64,000 nt of DNA. Origin: Methylotenera sp. (GTDB lineage Bacteria; Pseudomonadota; Gammaproteobacteria; Burkholderiales; Methylophilaceae). The stretch covers positions 62,001-126,000 of the forward strand of contig NZ_JAQSCU010000012.1 of the NCBI RefSeq assembly GCF_029945535.1, in the 5' to 3' direction. A program made the translations under genes and the position numbers. Shown piece after piece: positions 31,713 through 40,386 of this stretch. The notes under the pieces are model-generated. The model was not told the DNA's origin and made no database searches. It saw only the letters and a list, made by a program, of their open reading frames with translations. Within the stretch, counting starts at the first letter, position 1. Each line of letters begins with the position of its first letter.

Positions 31713-31737
31713 CTCCACAAAACCCCACTTTTCCCCA
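31713..31737 (-). promoter_or_regulatory. MraZ operator (three TGGGN-type boxes)
   Basis: On the minus strand three boxes occur in exact 10-bp steps: TGGGG (31737-31733), TGGGG (31727-31723) and TGGAG (31717-31713), separated by 5-bp spacers. This matches the established MraZ target of direct TGGGN repeats with 5-bp spacers. The third box is degenerate at position four. It would mediate repression of mraZ and the genes below it. Confidence 0.8.
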
Positions 31738-31755
31738 CTAAGATGAACTATAGAT

Positions 31756-31786
31756 AAAAAAATAGGGCAATGCAAGCCCTTTTTTA
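31756..31786. terminator. Bidirectional intrinsic terminator between rnpB and mraZ
   Basis: A GC stem AGGGC (31764-31768) / GCCCT (31776-31780) has an A-run before it and a T-run after it, so it can act on both strands. On the minus strand it could end read-through from rnpB, which lies about 260 bp upstream, and shield the mraZ promoter. Confidence 0.6.
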
Positions 31787-32042
31787 CTATTTTCTCTTTA
31801 TATCTCAATGACTTAGCGCATTTTAATACTAAAAATAATATCGTTATAAATTAAGCACATACGAAATTAAGTGAATGTAGATTATCAGAACAATGATGAA
31901 AGCAATTGAATTGTAATTAGCGAACTGAATTAGCAAGAATTGTAAACTTTTGTTATTCCCACCTAGACGTTAACCAGAGCAAGATTTAACCTTAGCCCGC
32001 GCAGGAAAAATAAAATGTTGAGGAATGAAATAGAATTTAATT

Positions 32043-32406
32043 GAAGCTGGCCGATAAGCCGGGTTCTGTTTACGTTTTGCAACGCACGACAGTCATTCAT
32101 CTAGGCGCACAATTACTTGTACGCTCAAGCAACCTACCCGCTAGCAGCGCGAACCACGCCTTATTACGCTAATGTAAACATCGGCGTAAAGTGCTAGCCT
32201 ATTTGGTCTTGCTGCGAATGGAGGTTACCGCGTTTCACCGTAACTAAATACGCTCGTCTCTGTGGCCCTATTCCGCGCCTTATACTCAATGAACTAATTT
32301 CTTAGCCCCAAGCTTTCAACGTACGGCCGTTAGCCGTCATCCCGCTCTATGCAGCCCGGACTTTCCTCCCCCCACTTACGTGAGCGGCGACTGTCTAGCC
32401 AGCTTC
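32043..32406 (-). ncRNA. rnpB: RNase P RNA (type A)
   Basis: Catalytic RNA that trims the 5' leader of tRNA precursors. On the minus strand the 5' end GAAGCTGGC (32406-32398) pairs perfectly with the 3' end GCCAGCTTC (32051-32043) to form P1. The 5' part reads CTAGACAGTCGCCGCT, then GGAGGAAAGTCCGGGCT (around 32353-32369), and the 3' part has ACAGAACCCGGCTTATCGG, the standard CR-I and CR-V landmarks of bacterial RNase P RNA. The exact ends are taken from the P1 stem. A TAAAAT -10-like hexamer lies just upstream, without a convincing -35. Confidence 0.95.
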
Positions 32407-32496
32407 GGGTAGTATTTTAACATGCCTCAGGATGCAATTCTTAAACAATCTAGATACCGTTATAATCTATCTACCTAACAACTATTGTATTTAATC

Positions 32497-33192
32497 ATGC
32501 CACTAGAAAAAGCCGGTCAACTTCATCCTTCATGGCAAGCAGTCATTGGTGAGGAGTTCGATAAACCTTACATGCAAGCGCTACGTGCTTTCTTAAAACA
32601 AGAAAAGGCCGACGGAAAAACGATTTTTCCACCTAGCCCATTGATTTTTAATGCATTCAATCACACACATTTTGACAAAGTACGTGTAATCATTGTTGGA
32701 CAAGACCCCTATCATGGTCAAGATAAAGGACAACCACAGGCTCATGGCTTAAGCTTCTCAGTGCCACAGGGCGTAGCTTTACCCCCTTCACTAATGAATA
32801 TTTATAAAGAAATTGAAGCAGATTTAGGCGTAAAAATGAGCAGAAAAGGCGACCTAACTCCGTGGGCAAATCAGGGGGTATTGCTAATCAACGCCACACT
32901 CACAGTTGAAATGGCCAATGCTGGCTCACACCAAAAGCGCGGCTGGGAAGCCTTTACCGATGCCGCAATTACCGCTTTAAATAAACACAGAGAAGGATTA
33001 GTGTTTGTGCTGTGGGGCAGTTATGCGCAGAAAAAAGGGGAAATGATAGACCCCAAAAAACATCTGGTACTGAAATCACCACACCCCTCGCCTTTATCAG
33101 CGCACCGAGGCTTTTTTGGCAATCATCAGTTCTCTAAGATTAACGACTACTTAAGCAAACACGGTCAAGCTCCAATTGAGTGGCAGCTTTAA
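32497..33192 (+). CDS. ung: Uracil-DNA glycosylase
   Basis: Removes uracil from DNA as the first step of base excision repair. The catalytic water-activating motif GQDPYHG is at about 68-74 (Asp70), the uracil-binding region reads LLINATLTVE, and the Leu-intercalation loop is HPSPLSAHRGFFG near the C-terminus. The ATG at 32497 gives 231 residues, normal for family 1 enzymes; a TTG four codons earlier is less likely. It stands alone, divergent from rnpB and followed by a repeat-rich gap. Confidence 0.96.
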   Translation: MPLEKAGQLHPSWQAVIGEEFDKPYMQALRAFLKQEKADGKTIFPPSPLIFNAFNHTHFDKVRVIIVGQDPYHGQDKGQPQAHGLSFSVPQGVALPPSLMNIYKEIEADLGVKMSRKGDLTPWANQGVLLINATLTVEMANAGSHQKRGWEAFTDAAITALNKHREGLVFVLWGSYAQKKGEMIDPKKHLVLKSPHPSPLSAHRGFFGNHQFSKINDYLSKHGQAPIEWQL

Positions 33193-33249
33193 ATTGCGCA
33201 ACAAGAACGAACAAAACAACTACCGCTTATACTAAGCGCACTTCCACCC

Positions 33250-33369
33250 CGTCCGTCATTCCCGCGTAGGCGGGAATCTAGGCAATGTGAATACCAGCAA
33301 CTTTTCAATCAACACGCACTCATGACCACCACCTAAACTGGATTCCCGCCCACGCGAGAATGACGGACG
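33250..33369. repeat. Inverted pair of REP-type palindromes
   Basis: Arm 33250-33280 and arm 33338-33369 are near-perfect inverted copies of each other, differing at a few positions. Each arm is itself a hairpin: ATTCCCGC / GCGGGAAT with a GTAG loop on the left, and ATTCCCGC / GCGAGAAT on the right. The arrangement resembles a BIME-like pair of repetitive extragenic palindromes. Confidence 0.7.
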
Positions 33370-33411
33370 AGAGATTCTTGCATTAAACCACCAACCATGA
33401 AAACTCACAGT

Positions 33412-33543
33412 TTTTGACTTTAAATCCACTGCTACCGCGCTTATGCCTGTTGTATTGCGCGAAAAGCTTCGCGATGTAAACATCGCTCCTACAAAAGTAC
33501 AAAGCTTCAGCTGGTTTTGACATAAAATCCCCTGCTACCGCGC
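33412..33543. repeat. Imperfect 29-bp direct repeat enclosing a GCGATGT palindrome
   Basis: Positions 33412-33440 and 33515-33543 match at 26 of 29 bases and lie 103 bp apart; both contain CTGCTACCGCGC. Between them is the palindrome GCGATGT-AA-ACATCGC (33471-33486), flanked by GCTTC and TCCTAC. This is the form of a common dispersed hairpin repeat. Confidence 0.6.
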
Positions 33544-33568
33544 CTGATCTTCTCAGTTTCATGGGAGT

Positions 33569-33722
33569 TTTCGGCAAGCGACTGTTTGAGCGAAGCGAGT
33601 TTCCGATTGCCGCCCATGAGGCTGAGTAGAACAGGAATCAAGCGGGAGGGCGTAGCCTTTTCTTTGGTTACTTACTTTTGGCTAAGCAAAAGAAAGTAAC
33701 TCGCCAGTCGCGCGAAAGCGAC
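33569..33722. repeat. Interspersed repeat-like element ending in GTTAC hairpin
   Basis: The segment includes GAGCGAAGCGAGTTTCCGAT, then a strong hairpin with arms 33667-33680 and 33687-33700 (GTTACTTACTTTTG / CAAAAGAAAGTAAC, one mismatch) and a smaller one GTCGC / GCGAC (33707-33722). I recall closely similar sequences dispersed through many beta- and gammaproteobacterial genomes; their function is unknown to me. A genome-wide search was not possible. Confidence 0.5.
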
Positions 33723-33773
33723 CGCTTACAATATGCAACAGTGAAACGATATGCAAATAAAGGTATTGCACAC

Positions 33774-34421
33774 CTACTCACTAAGAACTATGTGTTGCTT
33801 GAGGAAATGGCGAGACTTTAATCCAGGCTTATGAGGCCATACGAACAAAAATTGATGCTCTTCTGAACTTATAACATTATCAACTTCATTAATACCAAAG
33901 CATTCGCCATTTAGAAGAACGCACTCATATATTTCAATGAACTCATTATTAACAAGTGATATTAATTGCTTCGCATCTTTCTGCTTAAGACGCTCTGGGG
34001 TAGAAATACGCCCACTGACATCAACATTTCTGTTTGCTCGCTCCAAGCTAACATAGGTTGATTGCTGTTTCTTTAGTTCAAGCTTTTTAGCCTTAATAAA
34101 CTTAACCAACTTCGGTGAATAATCAAACACATCTCTTGCAATAAATGCATATTGCTTCTCAGTATGGGAATAGAGCAACATAAGCCAATGTTGCTCAAAA
34201 TCAGCTTCGGGAAAACCTTCATTCGTAATAGAACTATAATAATAATGAGAAACCCATTTAGCTTTAGCGAGCTCCTCCAAAGCCAACACCGCAAGTTGAA
34301 ATGCTGAGGGATAAGAAGAATTCTCGTAAAGTAAAATTGCGTCCGAATGAAGACGGAGCGAATTACGTAAAGATTCGCGTGCTAAGCGCTGAAATTTATA
34401 TCGTGATAAGGTTGTTCGCAT
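33774..34421 (-). CDS. AbiV-family abortive infection protein
   Basis: A 215-residue, all-alpha protein of the AbiV (HEPN-like) family, whose lactococcal founder stops phage growth by acting on translation. The N-terminal half has the typical layout: ARESLRNSLRLHSDAILLYEN, then SYPSAFQLAVLALEELAKAKW at about 37-57, with the family hallmark LALEELAK. No signal peptide or membrane segment is present. It sits 23 bp downstream of pyrC on the same strand, probably using its transcript. Its base composition looks more AT-rich than its neighbours, and a repeat-rich gap follows, which suggests an acquired gene. The defence role is inferred from the family. Confidence 0.75.
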   Translation of the reverse strand: MRTTLSRYKFQRLARESLRNSLRLHSDAILLYENSSYPSAFQLAVLALEELAKAKWVSHYYYSSITNEGFPEADFEQHWLMLLYSHTEKQYAFIARDVFDYSPKLVKFIKAKKLELKKQQSTYVSLERANRNVDVSGRISTPERLKQKDAKQLISLVNNEFIEIYECVLLNGECFGINEVDNVISSEEHQFLFVWPHKPGLKSRHFLKQHIVLSE

Positions 34422-34444
34422 ACCTTATTTCTTGCAGACGACCA

Positions 34445-35503
34445 CTACTTAAGGCTCCAACTTATTACCTGCCCCGCCCTCAAAGGCACCAACACATCTC
34501 CTCCATCAAACGGCAAACTCTCAGGTACTTTCCAGCCCTCTTTCACCAAAGTAATCTGCTCTTTATTCCTTGGCAAACCATAAAAATCTGCCCCATAAAA
34601 ACTCGCAAACCCCTCCAATTTATCTAAAGCTTCCGCCGCTTCAAAAGCCTCTACGTAAAGCTCTATCGCCGTATGTGCCGTGTACATTCCAGCACAACCG
34701 CAAGCCGCCTCTTTAGTATGCTTGGCATGTGGTGCACTATCTGTACCTAAGAAAAATTTAGGGTTACCAGAAGTAGCAGCTTTTACCAAAGCCACACGAT
34801 GCTCCTCGCGCTTTAAGATTGGTAAGCAGTAGTAATGCGGCTGTATGCCACCTTTAAACATGTCGTTACGGTTCATCAATAAGTGGTGCGCGGTAATGGT
34901 TGCGGCGACATTGCTTGGCGCACTCATCACAAAATCTGCCGCATCTTTAGTGGTGATATGCTCAAACACGATTTTTAAAGCAGGGTATTTTTTTAATAGT
35001 GGAATCATATGGCGCTCAATGAATACGCGCTCTCTATCAAATACATCCACATCGGCATCTGTGACTTCCGCATGTGCTAACAGCGGCAACCCAAGCTTTT
35101 CCATCACATCTAGTGCGCTTGCGCATTTATCTAAGCTGGTGACGCCTGAATCACTATTGGTGGTTGCGCCTGCTGGGTAAAGCTTCACGCCATGAATAAT
35201 GCCGCTCGCTTTTGCTTTGGCGATTTCTTCCGCTGTGGTGTTGTCAGTCAAATACAATGTCATCAACGGCTCAAATTGCATGCCAGCGGGTAGCGCTTCC
35301 ACAATACGCTGACGATAAGCAGTAGCTAACTCAATAGTTGTGACTGGCGGACGCAAATTAGGCATGACAATGGCGCGAGCAAACTGGCGTGCCGTATCTG
35401 GCAACACCGCTTTTAAGGCTGCGCCATCACGTAAATGTAAATGCCAATCGTCTGGGCGGGTGATTTTAATTGAAGTCGTGGTAGGTGAATTTGGAGTAGT
35501 CAT
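34445..35503 (-). CDS. pyrC: Dihydroorotase (PyrC type)
   Basis: Zinc amidohydrolase closing carbamoyl-aspartate to dihydroorotate in pyrimidine synthesis. Metal ligands are seen in [10 protein letters not shown] (about 18-27). The carboxylated Lys lies in [16 protein letters not shown], His ligands are in LLAHAEV and [14 protein letters not shown], and the catalytic Asp is in [14 protein letters not shown]. At 352 residues it is the short homodimeric class also found in E. coli. It lies between rsmI (upstream, 35 bp) and the AbiV gene on the same strand. Confidence 0.96.
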   Translation of the reverse strand: MTTPNSPTTTSIKITRPDDWHLHLRDGAALKAVLPDTARQFARAIVMPNLRPPVTTIELATAYRQRIVEALPAGMQFEPLMTLYLTDNTTAEEIAKAKASGIIHGVKLYPAGATTNSDSGVTSLDKCASALDVMEKLGLPLLAHAEVTDADVDVFDRERVFIERHMIPLLKKYPALKIVFEHITTKDAADFVMSAPSNVAATITAHHLLMNRNDMFKGGIQPHYYCLPILKREEHRVALVKAATSGNPKFFLGTDSAPHAKHTKEAACGCAGMYTAHTAIELYVEAFEAAEALDKLEGFASFYGADFYGLPRNKEQITLVKEGWKVPESLPFDGGDVLVPLRAGQVISWSLK

Positions 35504-35538
35504 ATTTAAGGCTTTAACTGATTGAGTTAGATATTTCT

Positions 35539-36396
35539 TTAAGGATTTTCTTTTAGCTTTAAGGCAAATTCGTACAACACATTTTTCTTTTCATGCGTGA
35601 TTTCAGTGGCTAATTTTACCGCCTGCTTAAGTGGCAAATCGGCAAGCAATAACTTCAATACTCTGACTGTTTCCTCTGGAATCTCTTCCGCCTCTTTTAC
35701 CGCAGCAGCTTCTACCAATAACACAAATTCGCCACGTTGCTGATTAGTATCGGCCTGTAACCAAGCACTGGCCTCATCTGCTCTACATGTGTAAAACGTT
35801 TCAAAAGTCTTGGTAAGCTCACGGGCGAAGGTCAAACGGCGCTCACCGCCTAGCACGTTAGCTAAATCTTCCACGCACTCCACAATACGGTGTGGTGCTT
35901 CGTAGAACACTAAAGTCACGGTTTGTGATTTTAAGCTTTCCAATACTTTACGGCGCGCGGCACCGCTTGCTGGTAAAAAACCGTGAAAGTGAAAGCCATT
36001 TTGCGTAATGCCAGACGCTGATAAAGCCGCAATGACAGCGCTCGCACCCGGAATCGGCACAACTTTAACGCCTGCCTTGCGCACTAAATCAACCACCACA
36101 GCACCGGGATCACTTATGCCAGGCGTACCAGCATCTGTAACCAAGGCTATATTTTCACCTGCTTGAAGTTGCATCAGTAACTTTTCTGCGGATTGACGTT
36201 CATTATGTTCATGCACGGCGATAAGCTTTTTGCTAATGCCAAAATGCGACAACAAACCCGAGGTGTGGCGCGTATCCTCCGCGGCAATCGCATCTACCGT
36301 TTTAAGTGTTTCTAAGCCGCGAATAGTCATATCGCCCAAGTTGCCGATAGGCGTTGCGACTACATATAATGTACCTGTTGATGTAACCGCGCTCAT
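35539..36396 (-). CDS. rsmI: 16S rRNA 2'-O-methyltransferase RsmI
   Basis: SAM-dependent enzyme that 2'-O-methylates C1402 of 16S rRNA, the same base whose N4 is modified by RsmH at 30 kb. The tetrapyrrole-methylase fold starts with [24 protein letters not shown] (about 8-31). [16 protein letters not shown] and [22 protein letters not shown] follow, with [17 protein letters not shown] further on. The 285-residue length is standard. It is divergent from yraN, with which it is grouped in many proteobacteria. Confidence 0.95.
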   Translation of the reverse strand: MSAVTSTGTLYVVATPIGNLGDMTIRGLETLKTVDAIAAEDTRHTSGLLSHFGISKKLIAVHEHNERQSAEKLLMQLQAGENIALVTDAGTPGISDPGAVVVDLVRKAGVKVVPIPGASAVIAALSASGITQNGFHFHGFLPASGAARRKVLESLKSQTVTLVFYEAPHRIVECVEDLANVLGGERRLTFARELTKTFETFYTCRADEASAWLQADTNQQRGEFVLLVEAAAVKEAEEIPEETVRVLKLLLADLPLKQAVKLATEITHEKKNVLYEFALKLKENP

Positions 36397-36477
36397 GCAG
36401 GCCAGCCATTTAATTTAAAATAGTTCATACTAGAAGTTTACAGCTTTAGCTAATATCTCGTCCATGAAATTAAGTTT

Positions 36478-36831
36478 ATGAAATTAAGCAAAAACAACGC
36501 AGGACTTGAGGCCGAAAAGTTAGCTGCAACTTTTTTGGCGAATCACGGCCTTAAATTAGTGACGCAAAACTATCATTGCAAATACGGTGAAATTGATTTG
36601 GTGATGAAAGATGCCAAAACGCTGGTGTTTATTGAGGTTAGGTTAAGATCAAATAGTCAATTTGGCAGCGCTGGTGCCAGCATTACAGCGCAAAAACAGC
36701 AAAAACTCATTTTGACGGCGCAACATTATTTACAACAACATGGCGACTGCCAATACCGCTTTGACGCCATTTTAATGAATAAAGCAGACGTCAATCACAT
36801 CGAGTGGGTTCGTAATGCATTTGACGCATAA
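36478..36831 (+). CDS. yraN: YraN family (UPF0102) nuclease-like protein
   Basis: A 117-residue cytoplasmic protein of the UPF0102 family, which has a restriction-endonuclease-like fold. The signature is AEKLAATFLANHGLKLVTQNYHCKYGEIDLVMKD followed by TLVFIEVRLRS, where the Glu, Asp and E-x-R residues form a putative metal site. The ATG at 36478 gives the standard length. Next to rsmI (divergent) and a dolP-like gene, it repeats the E. coli yraL-yraN-yraP neighbourhood without lpoA or diaA. The biochemical role is not established. Confidence 0.88.
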   Translation: MKLSKNNAGLEAEKLAATFLANHGLKLVTQNYHCKYGEIDLVMKDAKTLVFIEVRLRSNSQFGSAGASITAQKQQKLILTAQHYLQQHGDCQYRFDAILMNKADVNHIEWVRNAFDA

Positions 36832-36950
36832 TGAGCGTATCATTCGCGAAAATGCTGTTTTACAGTGCTAATATAAAACGTATTTAAAGCTTAAAGATAT
36901 AAGTTAAAATTAACCTAGGGGTTATCTAAAGTAACATCAAGGAGCAATCT

Positions 36951-37538
36951 ATGAAATCAAGTATGACCAAACAAACCGCACTAAAGCTAATCTTATCCGC
37001 AGCACTCATTTCACAAATCACCGCTTGCGTACCCGTTGTAGTTGGCGGTGCCGCAGCGACTGGCGCAATGGCGGCTGATAGACGCACTTCTGGCATTTAT
37101 GTAGAAGATGAGAATATCGAACTAAAAGCTGTTAAGAAAATGGAAACAAACTTGGGTGAAGACGCGCATGTGAACGTCACCAGCTACAACCGCAATGTAT
37201 TGCTAACAGGTGAAGTGCCTGCGGCTGAATCTAAATCTAAAGCGGAAAACTTGGTAAAAGAAATCACCAACACACGCTCAATCACTAACGAAATTACTGT
37301 TGGGCCTAAATCGACTATTGGTTCACGTAGCAACGATAGCTACATCACCTCTAAAATCAAAACAAAATTTGTAACTGAAAATAAATTTCCAGCTAACTAT
37401 GTAAAAGTAGTCACCGAAAATGGCGTCGTTTATCTATTAGGTATAGTCACTAATAAAGAAGCTGATGAAGCGGTAGAAATAGCTCGCAATACTGATGGCG
37501 TGACTAAAGTGGTTAAAGTATTTGAATACTTACCATAA
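36951..37538 (+). CDS. dolP: BON-domain outer-membrane lipoprotein (DolP/YraP-like)
   Basis: A 195-residue lipoprotein with a signal peptide and lipobox ending at Cys26 (ISQITAC). Two BON domains follow: about 45-115 (VNVTSYNRNVLLTGEVP) and 120-190 (YVKVVTENGVVYLLGIVTNKEADEAVEIARNTDGV). DolP proteins support outer-membrane integrity and sit at division sites. A good AAGGAG ribosome binding site precedes the ATG. Its place after yraN supports the assignment; other BON lipoproteins remain an alternative. Confidence 0.85.
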   Translation: MKSSMTKQTALKLILSAALISQITACVPVVVGGAAATGAMAADRRTSGIYVEDENIELKAVKKMETNLGEDAHVNVTSYNRNVLLTGEVPAAESKSKAENLVKEITNTRSITNEITVGPKSTIGSRSNDSYITSKIKTKFVTENKFPANYVKVVTENGVVYLLGIVTNKEADEAVEIARNTDGVTKVVKVFEYLP

Positions 37539-37599
37539 AGGAAACACCTGCGCGCCTTGGGCATCTCACCAGCTTGAGGCGGCGCATTTAAACTGAAAA

Positions 37600-37608
37600 T
37601 GCTATAAT
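37600..37608 (+). promoter_or_regulatory. Extended -10 promoter before the DUF3579 gene
   Basis: TGCTATAAT is a full extended -10 element (TGN plus consensus TATAAT), 61 bp before the DUF3579 ATG. No -35 at the proper spacing is seen, which such promoters can tolerate. Confidence 0.5.
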
Positions 37609-37669
37609 ATGCAGCACGAATAACACAGAACACCTCTGAAATACGGCTAAAAGAACTGGTAAATCACAC

Positions 37670-37987
37670 ATGACAACACAACCCACAATGACACAAGTAA
37701 GCGGCGAAATTATCATCGAAAGTAACACGCGTGCAGGCAAACCTTTTCGCCCTAGCGACTGGGTGGATCGTATGTGTAGCACTTACGCGACGTTTGGCGA
37801 AGACCGCAAACTGAGATACTCACCGTACTTAAAACCAAAAGTGGTAAACGGCGTACGCTGCCTAGCCGTAGATTTGAAGCTAAAAACCGTGAACCCTGAA
37901 GGCTATGCGCAACTGATGCATTTTGCTGATGAAAACCAATTGAATGTTTTAGACGCTGAAGGCAACAGCATCGCGGTGCCACACTAA
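37670..37987 (+). CDS. DUF3579 family protein
   Basis: A 105-residue cytoplasmic protein of the DUF3579 family, common in betaproteobacteria. Conserved stretches are GKPFRPSDWVDRMCSTYATFG and the segment from SPYLKP to CLAVDLKL, near the middle. No catalytic motif, signal peptide or membrane helix is visible, and no function is known to me. It has its own extended -10 promoter and converges on the TlpA-like gene, 25 bp away. Confidence 0.8.
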   Translation: MTTQPTMTQVSGEIIIESNTRAGKPFRPSDWVDRMCSTYATFGEDRKLRYSPYLKPKVVNGVRCLAVDLKLKTVNPEGYAQLMHFADENQLNVLDAEGNSIAVPH

Positions 37988-38012
37988 CTGAATACGCTGG
38001 CGTCTAACTAAT

Positions 38013-38492
38013 TTACTTAGCAACGCCAATTATCTTTTCAATATATTGCTTAGTAATTAAGCCGCGTTTAATTTTAACCAACTCACCTTGTGGGTTAAAA
38101 ATAAACGTGGTGGGCAACACATCCGCCGTTCCAATTTGCGCAGCAACCTCATCGTCACCCAGAACAATTGGATACGACATCAACATATCATCCACGTAAC
38201 CTGCCACTTCTTTAGTACTTTTGTAATCAAAAACAACACCCAATACCATCAAGTCTTTTTTTCTGCGGTGATCGTAAAGATTGACCAAATCTGGCACCTC
38301 TTCTAAACATGGTGGACACCAAGTTGCCCAATAGTTCACAAGCACCCATTTACCTTTGTAAGCAGCCAGTTTGTGTTTAACGCCAGCGGTATCTTTTAAT
38401 TCAAAAGAAATAGGTGTCGTCTCCGCAGCAGTCGCCAATGAATTGGCCGTGAGGGATAGTAATAAAGAAAAACAAAGTAAAAGTTGGCGCAT
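38013..38492 (-). CDS. TlpA-family thiol:disulfide oxidoreductase
   Basis: A periplasmic thioredoxin-fold protein of 159 residues from the ATG at 38492, which opens a clear signal peptide (MRQLLLCFSLLLSLTANS, cleavage near ATA). The redox motif is NYWATWCPPCLEEVP (CPPC, about 59-62), and VLPTTFIFNPQGELV contains the cis-Pro. TlpA/ResA proteins reduce target cysteines, often for cytochrome c maturation or copper centres. An upstream in-frame ATG (38540) would add 16 residues before the signal peptide and is rejected. No ccm genes adjoin it, so its partner is unknown. Confidence 0.85.
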   Translation of the reverse strand: MRQLLLCFSLLLSLTANSLATAAETTPISFELKDTAGVKHKLAAYKGKWVLVNYWATWCPPCLEEVPDLVNLYDHRRKKDLMVLGVVFDYKSTKEVAGYVDDMLMSYPIVLGDDEVAAQIGTADVLPTTFIFNPQGELVKIKRGLITKQYIEKIIGVAK

Positions 38493-38658
38493 TGAGTAAT
38501 TTTCTAAAATACAAGGTTTGAAATCAAGCAAACCGTCCATTCTGCCGCTAATTAAGCGCCATCCAGATGAATGTTATTTTGCCAGTGTAAATACTAGTGT
38601 AAATGTAAACATTATCATACAATCATAAATCTGCCCTAGGCCTATAAGAAGTAAAAAA

Positions 38659-40233
38659 ATGGCGTTAAATCTTAATATTCCTTCACTTAAAGATAATCCA
38701 ATTATCATTGCCGAGACTCGGTCACAGAAAATCAGCCAGTCGCTGTTAGATCATATTGCCAAGAATCCGCTAGACATTGCCTCGCACTTACACAGTGAAT
38801 TAGAAATATTAAACCGCCAGAAAATATCTCCAACCAATAGAGTACAAGCGCTAGATGCGTATCGCCCGCTATTAATTAGCACCGTGCAAGCGCTTGCTGA
38901 AGACTATAGCAACGCGGCTTTACCATTACACGACAAAGCCAAATTGGCAGCTGCTGCAGCAGAGTCATTATGGCTAGAGCTAGGCTATGGCTACAAACTT
39001 GTGTTGGTTGATTTGCAAAATCAGCTGATTAAATTGGGCACCGACAAAAGTTCGGCAAATGCCATACAACGTGCGATGCACGCTGTAGCAGAACACGCAT
39101 TGACCTACTATCAAACATACTCAACGCCGCCAGAACATATATGGAGCGACTTGCATCAACTTTATTTTTGCGCCATAAAACTTGGTGTACAAAACGTTAA
39201 AGTAGATGAAGAGAAAGCCGTAGTCGGGTCAACCGCGACAATTGCCAACACCATAGAAAACACTTACAAGCATGCATTATTGATGTCACTTGCTGACCCT
39301 CAGCATTTAACACAGAAGAACATGCGTTTAGCCGCTGAATATTTAGCATTTCATGTTGAAAACGCAAGAATATCGATTGTTGCGCCTTTAGAAATCACCA
39401 CTAGCTGTTTTATTGTCAATCTATCTTCAAACAAACCACCGGTTCCATATAGCAAACAGAAAGTCGAACCCAATCCTGACAGTGACATTCTGTTACAGAC
39501 CTTAGATTTAGTGATTGGTATCCACCAAGATTTAAATTCTTTGCAAAATAATCAACTGCCTAAAGATGGCGGCGTTCCTGCAAATGCAAATCGTGATGAA
39601 TATATCGATTTGTTAACTTACCTCATCAAGCACTGGGGCGTGACGCAAAAACGCATTTTCAACCGCACCAAGTCAGAAGGTGAAATTGAGATTGTGACGG
39701 GTATTCCTGCCATACATTATTTCTCTAGTGCAAATGTAGAACACACCGCGCATGCTAACATTGGCAAACTCCAACATAGCGAAAATATGCCAGAACCTTC
39801 ACGCTGGCATATTATTAACATTAGCGCGATTGGAATGTCGGTTAGACGCCACGCGACTGCCGAGAAAAATATACGCATTGGCGGACTATTAGGTTTTAAA
39901 ACTAAAAGTGAGCAGTATTGGTCTATAGGCTTAGTGCGCTGGGCAGCCTGCGGTAGTAGAGATAGGCTAGATATAGGCGTACAGCTAATTGCGCCGCGCG
40001 CGCAAAGTGCAATCGCTCACATCGACAAAACAGGCCGTGAAGAAATGATATTATTACTGCCTGAACTCGTTGCAGTAAAGCAACTTGCGACAGTTATTGC
40101 TCGGGTTGGCACATATCAACCTGCGCGCCAATTATCGATCACGTACAATAACAGCACACATGTGATTATGCTCACTAAAATTGTGGAGCGTTCACATCAT
40201 TTTGAACGCATACAATATAGTGTCATTAATTAG
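38659..40233 (+). CDS. Large protein with C-terminal PilZ-like domain
   Basis: A 524-residue cytoplasmic protein that I do not recognise by name. Residues 1-280 are mostly helical with no motif I can assign. Residues about 375-480 look like a PilZ-type beta barrel: RWHIINISAIGMSV resembles the D/NxSxxG motif, followed by GGLLGFKT, WSIGLVRWAA and IGVQLI. The RxxxR motif that binds cyclic di-GMP is not clear, so ligand binding is uncertain. It stands alone between the TlpA-like gene (divergent) and trxA, with its own upstream gap. No signal peptide or membrane helix is seen. Confidence 0.6.
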   Translation: MALNLNIPSLKDNPIIIAETRSQKISQSLLDHIAKNPLDIASHLHSELEILNRQKISPTNRVQALDAYRPLLISTVQALAEDYSNAALPLHDKAKLAAAAAESLWLELGYGYKLVLVDLQNQLIKLGTDKSSANAIQRAMHAVAEHALTYYQTYSTPPEHIWSDLHQLYFCAIKLGVQNVKVDEEKAVVGSTATIANTIENTYKHALLMSLADPQHLTQKNMRLAAEYLAFHVENARISIVAPLEITTSCFIVNLSSNKPPVPYSKQKVEPNPDSDILLQTLDLVIGIHQDLNSLQNNQLPKDGGVPANANRDEYIDLLTYLIKHWGVTQKRIFNRTKSEGEIEIVTGIPAIHYFSSANVEHTAHANIGKLQHSENMPEPSRWHIINISAIGMSVRRHATAEKNIRIGGLLGFKTKSEQYWSIGLVRWAACGSRDRLDIGVQLIAPRAQSAIAHIDKTGREEMILLLPELVAVKQLATVIARVGTYQPARQLSITYNNSTHVIMLTKIVERSHHFERIQYSVIN

Positions 40234-40386
40234 TAAAACTATCTTTAATAGAAGTGGTCATCACTTAACATTACAGAAATTTACTTTTAACTAGATCTTT
40301 CGCATTTTGCACTTCACTAAAACAGTTTTTTTCGTTACGATACGTAATAATTTTTTTTAAAAGCATTAACCAATTAGAGGTTTTCC

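Larger units (their letters stand above)
31598..32042. other. Intergenic region mraZ-rnpB
   Basis: About 445 bp with no credible gene. It holds the mraZ leader, the MraZ operator (31713-31737) and a bidirectional terminator (31756-31786). Then comes an AT-rich stretch (31790-32040) in which I see no ORF, tRNA or repeat. I could not place a convincing -35/-10 pair for mraZ. Confidence 0.6.
33193..33773. other. Repeat-rich intergenic region between ung and the AbiV gene
   Basis: About 580 bp without a credible gene. In order it contains an inverted pair of REP-type hairpins (33250-33369), an imperfect 29-bp direct repeat (33412-33440 and 33515-33543) and, between its copies, the palindrome GCGATGTAAACATCGC (33471-33486). 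A longer repeat-like element ending in a strong hairpin (33569-33722) follows. Small open frames here run through the repeats and are not believable genes. Confidence 0.7.

Noticed and set aside
33256-33577. Small minus-strand open frames in the ung-AbiV gap
   Set aside because: They run through REP palindromes and direct repeats and have no family resemblance.
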